A DNA stretch of 64,000 bases, taken from contig JACSVZ010000012.1 in NCBI GenBank assembly GCA_014706295.1, positions 13,758,227 through 13,822,226 of the forward strand, in the 5' to 3' direction. This document shows positions 1 through 11,156 of this stretch, piece by piece. The translations under genes were made by a program, and so were the position numbers. Every line of letters begins with the position of its first letter. Positions within the stretch are counted from its first letter, which is position 1. Under the pieces are notes generated by a model, which saw nothing but the letters and a program-made list of their open reading frames with translations, did not search any database and was not told the origin of the DNA. This DNA is from Lycocorax pyrrhopterus obiensis. Its lineage: Eukaryota > Chordata > Aves > Passeriformes > Paradisaeidae.

Positions 1-363
1 GGGTTTCCAGTTGCCTATTCCATCACCTTTCCTTCTGCTATCAACATTTCCTCCTGACCTTTTCCTCCTCCTTGGTGTCTCTGGTGATCTCTCATCTTGA
101 GGGCACGACTCTCAGAGTGTAGTTTAGACATCTGTTAGTGCTCTCTGGTTCAGGGTGATGGTTTTATAGCAGGAGTGTGGGTGGTTCTGGCTGAAGGTGC
201 GTGGATCACCATGTATCTAATGGGACTGGAATGAGAAATCAGGGACACAAAGTGCACTTTTCCAAGAAACATTAAGCCTCCTGTGTGCTTCTGTGGGCGG
301 ATAAAGCCCTGCAGCCTGCCCCCAGCAGCCCCCCTGCCAACTGCTGTGCTCTCTCCCTTCCAG

Positions 364-541
364 ACTCCCTGTACGTCTCCGAGTACTTCTCTCAGAGTGC
401 ACAGAAGCTGTCCTTCTACAGCTGGTATGGGAACGCCAAGCTCTTCCACTTCCACGTGCCAGAAGACACTGTGCTGCTACGTTGGCTCCTGCAGGCATCC
501 CGGGGGAAAGGCCCCGAGTGCACCAGCATGGAGATCACGGT
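364..541 (+). CDS. PGAP6: PGAP6 coding exon (first in window)
   Basis: It opens after a pyrimidine tract and AG and encodes [20 protein letters not shown] onward. It ends inside a Val codon before a GTATGT donor. The first two bases complete a codon begun in an exon outside the window. Confidence 0.9.
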
Positions 542-3500
542 GTATGTATGTCCCTGTGCCAGGGCTTGTCCTTGTGGGCTTCTTGTCCCCTTGTCCTGGT
601 CACTCGTGGGTGGGGCTGGTTGGTGGTGGAGGCTGGGCTCCTCAGTTGTGGGAGCTGTAATTTCTTCGTGTAGTAGCACTGAATCTGCGTTTAAACCTGT
701 AGGAGTGTTTTGTGTTCGTGCTGCCAGTGGATCTGGGGCTGCCTGTCAGGTGTGGTGTCCGAGAGACCCCTTAGGACACTGGACAGAGCTTCACAGTGAG
801 GCAGATGTGCTGCTCAGCAGTGCTCCTGGCCTGGCAGAACCTGCACGTGGTGCCAAAGGATGTGGCAGGACTACAAGGGACTTGAGCAGACCCAAACTGG
901 TTGGAGATGGGCAAACTGCCCAGTACAGAAGAACTGAGGAGATCCGGGGGCACTTTGTGAGGGGTGTGGCTGAGTGTGGCGCAGAGGCAGGAGAGGAATG
1001 TGGTGTCCTGTGGATACAAGAGTATGATAAGATTGCAAACTCAATGTCAGGGAAAGAAATGCTGCTTAAAGCAGTACTTGACTTGTTGAAGGATTTGAGG
1101 TCAAAAACTTGCCCGATTTTGAGCTTTATCTTTGGAGGACACCAAGCTTCCTCAGCAAGTTGTGCCCATGGAGTCACATGGATCTCTAGCACCCGTTCCG
1201 CAGAGATCTGGGAGTGACTGAAGCTGTTCGGCTTGTGCTTCCCTGGTCTGTCCTGGGCAGAGACTGGCACTCTTAGTTGTTCCTGAGCAGCCTGGCACAG
1301 ATGATCTTCCTGCTTTCTGCTTCCCAGAAAGGTTTCTAGTAGTTTGGGGACATGAGGGACAAGGCAGCAGCTAAACAATAATCCAGGAAGCGATGGCTAA
1401 CCCAGATAAGCTCCAAGGGGTAATAACCTGTCATGTTTGCTTGCTGGACCTGTTGCAGTGCACTCCAAAAGCAATCCAATTAAATGCCAAATTGACTGAA
1501 TAAATATCTCCCACGTTCCTTAGCTGTGTGTGTTTCTGCTGCTTCAAATGCTGGGCTTATCTGGAAAGCAGAAGTGCTGCTGTACTGAAGTCTGTAATAG
1601 GGGCCTTCCTTGGAAAGTGTCTTTTCAGTCTGTCTGTCTGCCTTCCTTAAAAGACGAAACGGGAAGATGCAGCTCTTAGCTAGAAAATGAAAGGTCTCTG
1701 TGGACAATTTTCCCTGTATGGGGAATTTGGTGATGGTTATAAAGCAGTAGTCTGTGGGTGGGGCTTAGCGTTAGTAAGTGTTGGAAATTTGCTTCCAGGC
1801 TTGATGGAACCATGTAAATCTTAATAAGCTGCCAAGTTAAACCAATCTCTAAATAAATCCCGGATAAGCTAATAGCAGCCAGTCCTCACCAGATGAAAAT
1901 GATGACTCCACTTGAAAATGTGGGGTTTTCCAGCCTGCTCCCTTTCCAACCCCAGGCCAGCCGGGGTGCCCCCTAATTAGTTTGTATCCCAGGTTATCTT
2001 GCCAGTGTCCGTACATCCCTGGCTTTACTCTGACCGTCGTTTCTCTCGCAGGCACTTTCGCCACGGAGCCCCTCCCGTCATTAACCCGCTGGGCACTCGC
2101 TTTCCTGCCAACGCCACCGTCCGTCCCTCCTACAACATCAGCATCACCCTCAGCAGCGCTGTGCAAAACACCACCTTTGTGAATGTGACCACCCCCGCTG
2201 CTGGGGACTGGTTCATTGCTGCCCACCTGCCCGAGGCTGCGGGCAGGATCGAGGTGAAGGTGAGGGTCCTGCCCTGCGCTCTGCCCCGGGTGTCTCATCA
2301 CAACCACGGCTGACCCCTGTGCTCTCCCCTCCTGCAGGGTTTCTCCACTCCATGCCCCTATATGTTCCAGGCAGATATGTTTGTGCTCAGACTCACTGAT
2401 ATGCCTGTCCTGGAGCCTGGTGTCCCTATGCCACACACCGTTGTCTCGCCTGCTAAGCCACTGCATGTCAAGTGAGTGGGAGCAGTGGGTGGGCAACTGA
2501 GGGCGTGGCGGGGTGGGATTTCCCACACGAGCTGCTTAGGGGAAGCCAGTGTTGTTCCCACATGGGGCTGGAGCTGGAGGGTCTCTGAGCCTGCTGCTGA
2601 GCTCCCTGCAGCAGTAGTAGGGTCTGCACGGGGAGCACACAAACACCCTTCTCTGACTCTTCCCAGGCGGTCATAGATTCAACCGCGGAATTTTAGTTCT
2701 TCCAGATGTTTGCCTTGGGAAGGATTTTCACAGCACCAACCAGGGCAGTCTAGCTCTTGTCACAAAGCCCTGGGGACCTGGCTTGTGTTGAGAGTAGAAG
2801 CTCTGCAAACTGCTGCTCCCTCCTCCCGCAGGGTCTTCGTTCCCAAATACGCTTCAGGGATGCGGTTCCAGCTGAGCAGCTGCGTCACCAGCGAGCAGAG
2901 AGCCTGCCACGTGCGGGTGCTGCTGGGCTCCATCACCCTGCCCCAGTCCTTCCAGAGGAGCCTCACCTGCACCGGGAGCATCAACTGCAGCCTGGCCCTG
3001 GATTCACCTCCCTGGGAGAAGTGGCTGCAGATCATGGCGGAGAGTCTCGGCACCGCCAATGCCAGCGTGTCCCTGGAGATGCTGGCTTCTTTCACAGGTG
3101 GGATTCCATGTTCTTTAGCTGTGAGGGAAGGAGCAGAGGGAACTCTGTGTGTGCTGTGTCTCCCTTGGGTCTTTGGGTGCCTGGCTGTGGTGGCCTATGC
3201 TCCCCAGCATGCTGGTTGCCTCCTCTTGGAGGCCCTAGTTTTTACTTTGGGGTCAAAATTGAAAGCTCCAGTGTTCACCCCAGAGAGGCTTTTGCTAGAG
3301 CTGCCTGTTTTGGAAACACCTGAAAAGTTCCATGTTATTTTTCTAAAGGTTGTTTGGGAAGCAGTGGCTGGCTTAAAATCTGGTGGGGAAAATAGTTTTG
3401 GGTGGTAGACCAGACTAAGGCTGTGTTGACAACTAATTGGCCAAGAGTAGGCTACAGACAGGAAACCACCTCACAGAGGTTTACTTGGGGAAATGTCTGG

Positions 3501-6500
3501 AGTTGTTGTAAAGGGATGTCACCATTTCCAGTGACACCTTGTGGCTCAGGTGGTCACAAGGTCCCTGCGGCTGTGATAGGCACCTTTGCACCTATTACAT
3601 GACCATAATCCCTGTTTGACTGCTGGAAGCTCACCAACTAGGTACATTTTTAAAGTTTTCTTCTGCTGGGAGTTCTGCTACCTCCTCTTCAAAGCAGAGC
3701 CTCATCCTGTGTGCTGGAAGAGCTGGCACTGGCAGCAGAGGTGTTAGAGGGTAGCACTGCAGTCTCTGGGAGCAGTGGACAGCTCCAGCAGTGGGACTCC
3801 GAGTGTCCCATTCAGCTCCATCTGCCACAGTGTGATGTGCCTGTAGGTCCACTGGGTTGGCCTTTCCCTCCTGCTCAGCTTTGTTTGCTCACATATGGGG
3901 ATCTGGGAGAGACTTTTGTGCAGCCTGTGACTGTGAGACAGCTGAGTGCTGAGCTCTGCTGCTGGTGAGTGAGCACTCCCCGGGGCACCTTGATGGTGCT
4001 GTGTTATCCCTTCTTCTGTTCCCCCTTCCCTGCTGCTCCAAGGTGCTTCCACCCACTGTACCACTGTCTGGCTCCCATCAGTGTCCCAAATTGCGGGTGG
4101 TCCCCCTGCAAAGATAGCCCCTCAGGGACAGTTCATGCAGGGCATGAACCATCTGAAACCCCACAGTTTGTGCTGTCCCTTGGAGCGCTGGAGCTGCTGG
4201 GGCCCTTCCTGGGTGAGGTGCTAGACCTGGCTGTGCTGATTCCTCTCCTTTTTTGCTCTAGTTTGCAGACCAGGAAGCACCAGCTCCTTCCTTAACTTCA
4301 TCAGCCTAAACCAGAGCCAGGCTGGTGCCAGACCAGGAGCAGCAGGCAGCACTGCTCCAGCTGCTGGAGAGGCTCCACGCAACGCGTCCGGCCAGCGGAG
4401 CTCCTGCCTGCAGAGCCAGCCCGTCGTGAGGGAGGACCTGGACGTGGTGTCCGTGCGCTACCGGCTCTTGAACGGTCCCAGTGTGCCCGTGAGCTCCCTC
4501 TCCCCCACGCTGCTCCTGCTCAACCTGAACACGGGCATGGACAGCGGGGGATCCCTCGTGGTCAATCTGCTGCTTAACAAGGTGCGCAGGCTGATGGACG
4601 GGGTTGCGTGCCCTTGGCAGGGCTGTGTCCCTGCTCCTGGGCTGCATGCTCCAGAGGTCGTAGGTACCAGTGGGACTATTTCTCTTTTTGTTGTTACAAA
4701 ACACTCTGAGCCTGTTTTAGCTGCTTCCAGCGTGTCCCACCTGCCAGGTCCAATTCAAATGCCACAGCCTGCGGCATGTGGCAGCAGTGACACAGAGGAG
4801 ACAAAATGGAAAGCAGCTGCAATGCCATCTTCTCCACGGGAGCCTGGCACCTTGCCACCAGGAGAGGAGGCTGAGCAGGGGAACCCAGGGATGTTCCTGT
4901 CCAAGTCACTGATTCCCAGGCTCCTTCGGTGACACCCCCCCACTCCCATCACCACCAAAACCAGCCCCCTGAAATTCCATGAAACTTCTTGAGGGCTGGA
5001 GCAGGGTTCAGCCCTGATGTTCTGCGGACTCTTGACTTTTGCCACCCTGTGCTGGTGCTGAAATGATGTGTGAGTATCCCAGCTTTGGGGCAGTTCACCA
5101 GGGAGGGTCTCTTTCCTCTTAGTCACGACACAACACAGTGGCAGCACAAGGTCAAGTGAACCAGAAACCTTCTGAATTGATGGGTGACTTGACCTGCAGG
5201 ATTTATTGTCCCATGGGCACTGTGGGAGAGGAGTGGTGCAGGGGGATGGCATCGGGGCACTCTAACGTGGGACACTGCTCTGTTTGCACAGACGTCTGTG
5301 AGCCTGGCCAATGCCACCGTGGTAGCCTGTGTGACTGCTGCTTCACCAGTGCTGTCCCTCAACGCCACACGGAACTGCAGCACAGGTAGTAGAGATGCTG
5401 GCACTGCCACCAGCTCAGCTATGTCATCTCAGGGCTCTGCTTTTAGACCTGGAGAGCTGTTAACCGACTCAGGACTTCATGGAGTGTCCCAGAGAAACCG
5501 ATTTTGGCACAAACCCTCATGAGGTCTTTGTGCTGGCACATTCCCAGGGTGCTGGGGTGCAGGTGGTGGTCTGGCACCACATTTGGTGGTCTTCCACCAA
5601 AGGAAGGGCTGGTTACCAGCTGGGGCTCTTCCAGCCTTGTTGGCAAGAGGTTTGGGGATGGTGAAGGTGCTGCTGCTGTGCAAAGCAGCTAAGCTGTGCA
5701 CTGGAGGACCAGCCGAGACAACAGGCTGTTCCAGGTGCCCTGTGCTGCTCAGACACGTACCAGGAACTGAGATGAAAGAAAAAACTGAGATCTCAAGAAA
5801 AAGGGTCTTGAGAGCAGGGGTCCTCTCATGCATCTGGTGCCTCCTGAGCATGGGAGCAAGGAGCCACAGGAGGCAGCTGATTCCTGTGTGATCAGTCTTA
5901 GCCTGGGTTTGCTGTGGGCCCTTCTCCTCAAGCCCTGGCACATCACAGCACCCTCTTTTCTTTCAGCTTTTTCCCAGGGCTACCCTCTGAGTGTGAGCAC
6001 GTCCTCTGGGGAAGCGATGCTGATTGTCCTGTACCCACAGACAGATGACTGGTTCCTGTCCCTGCAGCTCCTCTGCCCCAGGGGACAGGGGTGAGTCTGG
6101 ATGTCATCCTGCTACATCCCACTGCCCTTGGCTTGAGTGAGCAAACCTGACCCCCTGTGCTCATGTCTGGGCTGCGGGCTCCTCTCACCTGGTGGCAGCT
6201 GAACTGGGGCTGCAGAGGGACAAGGAGGTGGGTGGCCCTGCTGACGTGCTCCCTTGTGAGCACCCAAGCTTGTTTGATGCTGAGCTGGCACATCTCATGT
6301 AGACTGCACGTGGCAGAGCCTGCCTAGGTGAACTTCCCCTTCCCCAGGAGGATTTGGAGGTGATAAATTGGGAAATAATTGCTGCTGTTACCCTTCTGGG
6401 AGGTCCCTGAGGTGCAGGCAGCTGTGCCCGAATTCCTGCAGTTTGCCTTCCTGCTGGTTTCTTGTGTAAGGAGCCAAGTGCACGATGGAAAACAGCACTG

Positions 6501-9500
6501 GTGACACTGGTCCTGAGGACAGTCATGGGCACTGGGGTCTGCCACGGGAGTCTGAGGAGAGCTGGCACCCACCTGGACATCAGTCTGGCAGCCCAAGTGG
6601 TGAGGGAGCAGACTCTGCTCCTGGCTCTTGGGAGGGATGGAGCAGATCCCCAAACACCAGGGAGCTTGCACAGCAGGAGCGTGGCCTGGCCATCGGGAGC
6701 AGGGCACAGGGCTCCCCCAAGGGCTGTGGCACCAAGGGGACCTGCTGTGCTTGCAGGGACTGTACCAGTGCAGAAGCCAGAGTGACGGTGTTCGCGTACC
6801 TCACGCCCTGCTTCAACGACTGCGGGCCCTACGGGCAGTGCAGCCTCCTGCGCAGACACGGCTACCTCTATGCTGGCTGCAGCTGCAAGGCTGGTGAGTG
6901 CCTTCTCCTGGGGAGCTCTGCCATCCTCCCCGAGGGGGCAACACAATTTAGAGTGGTGGTGTTTGGGTGGGGGAGCCTGGGGTCTGTCATGGCTGGCAGT
7001 GTCACAGTGCCTGGGGAAGCGAAGTTCTGGGAAGCACAGGGCAGCCCAAGGGTGATGGGGAACTGGGATGAGGACAGCTTGGAGGCCCCAAGGGCTTGGA
7101 GAAGTGCTTCTGAGCATCCCCAGAGAGATCAGGGTGCCTGAAAATGCCTATATGAGAGCCTGTGCCTGTCAGGGAGGTTTGCTGTGTAGGTTCCTGGTAC
7201 GGCATGTGGTGAGGCCGGGCTGCGGTCCCTGTGTGTCTCCTGCCAAGAGCCTTAGACTCAGAGGTGCCCCTGGAGGAGGAATATCTGTGTCAGCTCCTAA
7301 TTATCTTAATGGCCTGGGAAGTCTGGGGTGCAGGGAAGATGAGCTCTGCTGTGCCTGGGTGGGTCTGTGTACCTGTTCTCAGCAGAAGGACAAGGCAAAA
7401 TGTGGTTTCCTGCTGCTCTGGGCCTGAGCCAGGACCTCCCTGCTGCAGTGCTGATGGTGGGTGAGGAGCGAGATGGGGAGCAGCATCCCAATTTCCCCGA
7501 GGGCTGCCAGGTTCTGGGAAGCACAGAGCACCTTAAGGGAACTGGGGAATCAGGCTGAGGACAGCTTTCCGCTGAATCACTCCGAGCAAAATGCCCCATC
7601 TGCATATTCGTGACCCAGAAATAAACCAGAGAGAGGAGCTTCCCTGGGCTCTGCCTGGCAGGGAGCCAGCACACGGGGCAGAGCTGCTGCTGTGGGCTCC
7701 AGTGACTCTGGAATGGGATGGATGCTACCGTCAACTCTGCTCCTTGACCATGGAGTGCCTGCACACACCCCCGCTGCCCTGTGGCTGACCTCCTTTTTTC
7801 AAAAGGAGGGCATGGCCATCCTAATCTTTATTTTAAATAATTTAAATAATTTTAGAAAAGAAAAGGCAGATTTTTGTTCGTAGAGATTGCCTCAGTTCAG
7901 TCCTTGGTATCCAGTCAGAGGCTGAGAGTTGTGTTTTGTGCCAGGTGCTGTCCTTTAGGAAATGTTCACTCCCACTCTCCTGTGCAGCCCTGGATGTCAC
8001 CATGGGCTGAGGCAGTGGGTTTGTTCAGCTTGTGGAAGAGAAGCTGGAGTGGGACCAGTCACACTTTCTGCTGCCCACGGAGGTTACAGGGACCCTGGAC
8101 CCAGCTACACAGGGTGAGCACAGGGAAAGGGCAAGAGGCCACAGACATTGGCTGCAGCAAGGAAATTTTCACCTGAATTGAAGAAGACACATATTTTCCC
8201 CTTTCAGAGCCGTTCATTTTTGCACACTTTCCAGGTCTCCATCCTTGGATATCTTCAAAAGTCAGTTGGGGAAGGTCCAGAGCAGCCCAACCTGGCTTTG
8301 GGTCTGCCTTGCTGTGACAGCTGGTAGGAGAGGAGCCCAGTGGCTTCCTCAGTGCTGGGGATCCTTCTCCACTTGATTCCTGGGATCTGTAGGGATCTTG
8401 CATCCAACTTACACCACCATGTGAAGCATCTGAACCTTGAGTGCTTGATGTTCCAGCAGCAAGTAGCATGTGTGTGGAGTTAGTGTAGGGATGGAAAGTA
8501 CCTGTCTGGATGCAGGATGGCCTCTGCCACATGGAGACAACCTGGGGGAATGTCCTCAGGGCAGCCACGGGGCTCTGCAGGGGTTCTGCAGCTTCCCACA
8601 GCGGAGCATGTGATGAGTGATGAGACCACCCGAGATCAGGAGTGTGACTGGCTGATGGAGAGAAGGCTCGGGGACAGTCTGGGTGTGGGATTGCTCCTTC
8701 TCAGCAATTCCAGGCTCCTGCTGGGTGCTGTGGGAGGACAAGGCAGGGCCTGTGAGATCCACAGAAGCCTCTCTGTCCACAGGGTGGGGCGGCTGGAGCT
8801 GCACGGATGACACCAAGGCCCAGACCGTGGGCGCACAGAACTTGGCCACGCTCCTGCTCACCATGAGCAACCTCATGTTCCTGCCCGCCATTGCGGTCGC
8901 TGTCTATCGCTACTACCTGGTGGAGGCCTCTGTCTACACCTACACCATGTTCTTCTCCACGGTAGGGACTGCCTTGTGTCCCCTGACACCTCCCCCTGAG
9001 CTCTGGGAATGCTGCACCAGACTGAAGCCCTTGATGATAGAGCAGCCCATCCTGGAGCTCCACAAGGAGCTTCTGGGATCATTGGACAAGCACCTCCATG
9101 GACACATTGTAGAATCCAAGAATGGAAGGGTTGGAATGGACCTTAAAAATTACCTAATTCCATGGACAGGGACACCTCCCACTAGGCCTGGTTGCTCAAG
9201 GCCTTATCCAACCTGGCTTTGAATACTTCCAGGGCTGGGGCATCAACAACCTCCCTGGGGAACCTGTTTCGGTGTCTCACCATGCTCACAGTAAAAAATT
9301 TCTTCCTAATATCTGACCTAAATTTCCTCTCTTTCAATTTGTACCCATTAGTCCTTGTCCCATCACTCCAGTTCCTGAGAAGGGTCCCTCTCCAGCTTCC
9401 CTGGAGATGCTGGAAGGTGCTATGAGTTCTCCGTGCAACCTTCTCTTCTCCAGGCTGAACAGCCCCAACTTTCTCAGCCTGTCTTCATAGGGGAGGTACT

Positions 9501-11156
9501 TCAGTCCCCTTGTCAACTTCATGTCCCTGCTCTGGACTTGCTCCTACGTCCTGCCCTTTCAGAACTGCTGGGACGGGACAGGGTGCCTGCTCTCACCTGC
9601 TTTCCATAATGCCACAGTGGTTTGGTGGAGCTTCCTGGAGCCACTGCAGGAGGGATCCTGCCTGTGGGCTGAGCCTTCTCCTGCCTCCCCTTCCCAGAGA
9701 GCCCTGTGGTGCTGCTGGGTTCATGCTGACCTTTGCTTTTGTCCCCGGCCGCAGTTCTACCACGCGTGTGACCAGCCGGGAGTGGCTGTGATGTGCATCA
9801 TGGACTACGACACCCTGCAGTACTGCGACTTCCTGGGCTCCGTGGTGTCCATCTGGGTCACCATCCTGTGCATGGCCCGCGTGAAGAAGATTCTGAAATA
9901 CGTGAGTGTCAGGTGACCCCACGTGGCCCGGCCAGACACGAGCCACCCAAGCCACGAGTGGCCACACTGAGCCGTCTCACCGCCGTATTTTAATGACACA
10001 GCTGGGTGACAAAGCCTGTTTTTCACCCAGTGCCACCCTGGCTTGTTTTGTCCCAGGAGTTTGGCTCATGAATCTGTGTGCTTGTAGGGGCTGGACCTGA
10101 AGATTTCTCCTGAGATTTGGGGTAAAGCTTTGTGGGTTCTGTGGTTTCTCCTTCTTGAAAGTGTTTTTCCTGACTCTTGCGTGGATGCAGAGCTGGGTAG
10201 CAAGAAGAAGAGGTCCTCCTTGCCTCTGGCATGTCTGGCTGTCCTCTCTCAACAGATGAGCTCCTGACAGTAATGGTGGTGTCTCTTTTCCAGGTCCTTT
10301 TCATCTTGGGGACCCTGTTAATTGCCATGTCCCTGCAGCTGGACCGCAGAGGGGTGTGGAACATGATGGGTCCCTGCCTCTTCGCCCTCGTCATCATGGT
10401 TACAGCATGGGTAAGTGAGGGCAGCCAGGCCGGACCTGCTGCCCTTTTCTCCCCATGGGGAATGGTCGCGGTAGAGTAGACCCAAGGCTCCAGCCCATCC
10501 ACAGGCATGGCTTGGTCACCCTGAAACGTCCAAGTGGAGGGGGCAGGGCAAGGGATTCACCTTCCAGCCTTGTAGTAGCTGAGGAATCCCCTGGTTCTGG
10601 GTCTCAGACCGGGAGCTGCAGTGCTGTCCCGAAACACGGGCTGTGGCTTGGCCCTGGGCAGGAGCTGTAGCGTCTGGGCTCTGGTGCCACAGCTGGTGGG
10701 GAGCTTTTGCACAGCAGAGATGGGCCCAAGCAGCGGGGGGCTGAATTCCTCAGGGACAGCAAGCACCCTGGGAGGCTGGCAGATGCTCTGGGGTCCGTCT
10801 CCCCCCTTCCTAAGCCTCTGCTTGGCTGCTCAACCCTCGTGTGCTCTGACCCCCCCCAGGTTCACCACGGAGCGAAGCGCAGGCACTGCTACCCCTCCTC
10901 GTGGAAGCGCTGGGTTTTCTACCTCCTTCCAGGGATCACCTTGGCTTTCATTGCCATCTCAGTGTACGCTTTCATGGAAACCAATGAGAACTATTACTAC
11001 ACCCACAGCATCTGGCACGTGCTGGTGGCTTGCAGTGTCGCTTTCTTGCTCCCTCCTCGGGACAAGCATAAGAAGCCCTGGGCCTGGTCCCAGAAGCTCA
11101 CGTGTCGCTATCAGATCTGCCAGAACGACCGTGAGGAGCTCTATGCTGTGACCTGA
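364..11156 (+). CDS. PGAP6: PGAP6 / TMEM8A, GPI-specific phospholipase A2 (5'-partial, 12 exons)
   Basis: Join: 364-541, 2052-2259, 2338-2471, 2832-3097, 4262-4581, 5292-5385, 5967-6090, 6757-6893, 8783-8961, 9755-9901, 10294-10410, 10860-11156. All junctions keep frame with GT-AG introns. The joined exons give about 733 residues; the human protein is about 771, so the signal peptide and first exon(s) lie left of the window. Seen in order: a long extracellular region with many N-glycosylation sequons, an EGF-like module of six cysteines (about residues 460-498), then a C-terminal multi-pass membrane block. The block carries the CREST hydrolase signature: Ser and His in [13 protein letters not shown], Asp in LQYCDFLG, and HSIWH near residues 684-688. 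Known of the family: PGAP6 is a cell-surface GPI phospholipase A2 that releases GPI-anchored proteins such as CRIPTO. All putative catalytic residues are intact, so the gene looks functional. The order PGAP6-MRPL28-AXIN1 matches human 16p13.3. Confidence 0.95.
542..2051 (+). other. PGAP6 intron, no other gene seen
   Basis: Intron of 1.5 kb between coding exons. Open frames here have no recognisable product and no splice-compatible partners. No repeat family was identified. Confidence 0.6.
2052..2259 (+). CDS. PGAP6: PGAP6 coding exon
   Basis: Encodes [18 protein letters not shown] through [19 protein letters not shown], matching the conserved ectodomain block that contains GDWF. It carries several N-glycosylation sequons (NAT, NIS, NTT, NVT). 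Donor is AAG|GTGAGG. Confidence 0.93.
2338..2471 (+). CDS. PGAP6: PGAP6 coding exon
   Basis: Encodes [19 protein letters not shown] onward to PLHV plus two bases of a Lys codon. Only 78 bp of intron separates it from the previous exon. Donor is AA|GTGAGT. Confidence 0.9.
2832..3097 (+). CDS. PGAP6: PGAP6 coding exon
   Basis: Encodes [18 protein letters not shown] through the [15 protein letters not shown] and [14 protein letters not shown] blocks of the ectodomain. It ends at ACAG|GTGGGA in phase 1. Confidence 0.92.
3098..4261 (+). other. PGAP6 intron, no other gene seen
   Basis: Intron of about 1.2 kb. It contains only short unrecognised frames and no clear repeat. Confidence 0.6.
4262..4581 (+). 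CDS. PGAP6: PGAP6 coding exon (variable linker and [11 protein letters not shown] block)
   Basis: Opens with [21 protein letters not shown] low-complexity Ala/Gly/Pro linker follows that is poorly conserved with mammals. It then returns to the conserved [14 protein letters not shown] and [19 protein letters not shown] blocks. The linker contains an NAS sequon. Confidence 0.88.
5292..5385 (+). CDS. PGAP6: PGAP6 coding exon
   Basis: Encodes [19 protein letters not shown] then [12 protein letters not shown]. It aligns with the conserved ETVVVACVNAASP region of the human protein. Donor is ACAG|GTAGTA. Confidence 0.9.
5967..6090 (+). CDS. PGAP6: PGAP6 coding exon
   Basis: Encodes [20 protein letters not shown] then [16 protein letters not shown]. 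It is preceded by a strong pyrimidine tract and followed by GTGAGT. Confidence 0.92.
6757..6893 (+). CDS. PGAP6: PGAP6 coding exon (EGF-like module, first part)
   Basis: Encodes [20 protein letters not shown] then [20 protein letters not shown] and CSCKA. It holds most cysteines of the EGF-like module; the module closes in the next exon. Confidence 0.93.
6894..8782 (+). other. PGAP6 intron, with a CR1 fragment near its end
   Basis: Intron of 1.9 kb. Apart from the CR1 piece near 8200-8310, it shows no recognisable element or coding sequence. Confidence 0.55.
8200..8310 (+). mobile_element. CR1 LINE fragment, sense
   Basis: The stretch reading TCCATCCTTGGATATCTTCA and the following lines resemble the downstream part of avian CR1 elements, where a line about rank, contrast and crowded helices encodes the ORF2 C-terminus and 3' UTR. 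It is short and diverged. Its orientation matches PGAP6. Confidence 0.55.
8783..8961 (+). CDS. PGAP6: PGAP6 coding exon (end of EGF, first membrane helices)
   Basis: Encodes WGGWSCTDD, the last EGF cysteine. It then runs into hydrophobic helix [20 protein letters not shown] and ends [10 protein letters not shown], carrying the first CREST serine. Confidence 0.93.
9107..9548 (-). mobile_element. CR1 LINE, 5'-truncated, antisense in PGAP6 intron
   Basis: The left edge carries the inverted CR1 3' terminal repeat (TAGAATCCAAGAATGG). It is followed by the hallmark antisense CR1 text: GGTTGGAATGGACC, then CAACCTGGCTTTGAATACTT, AAAAAATTTCTTCCTAATAT and TCCAGGCTGAACAGCCCCAA. About 440 bp of the 3' end of the element is retained, as usual for CR1 copies. 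It sits wholly inside the intron between the exons at 8783 and 9755. Confidence 0.92.
9755..9901 (+). CDS. PGAP6: PGAP6 coding exon (CREST His and Asp)
   Basis: Encodes [20 protein letters not shown] then [20 protein letters not shown]. It contributes a putative catalytic His and the Asp of YCDF. Donor is TAC|GTGAGT. Confidence 0.94.
10294..10410 (+). CDS. PGAP6: PGAP6 coding exon (membrane helices)
   Basis: Encodes [20 protein letters not shown] then [19 protein letters not shown], two hydrophobic helices joined by the conserved LDRRG loop. Donor is TGG|GTAAGT. Confidence 0.94.
10860..11156 (+). CDS. PGAP6: PGAP6 terminal coding exon
   Basis: Encodes the last helices, the THSIWHVL His-x-x-x-His motif of the CREST superfamily, and the conserved C-terminus [13 protein letters not shown] followed by TGA. 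Confidence 0.95.
   Translation, partial: VHHGAKRRHCYPSSWKRWVFYLLPGITLAFIAISVYAFMETNENYYYTHSIWHVLVACSVAFLLPPRDKHKKPWAWSQKLTCRYQICQNDREELYAVT

Larger units (their letters stand above)
4582..6756 (+). other. Three PGAP6 introns around two short exons
   Basis: Apart from the exons at 5292-5385 and 5967-6090, this stretch is intronic (4582-5291, 5386-5966, 6091-6756). I recognise nothing else in it. Confidence 0.55.

Noticed and set aside
285..1217. 310-residue frame containing the first PGAP6 exon
   Set aside because: Only 364-541 matches PGAP6. The rest is read-through of the intron beyond a good GTATGT donor.
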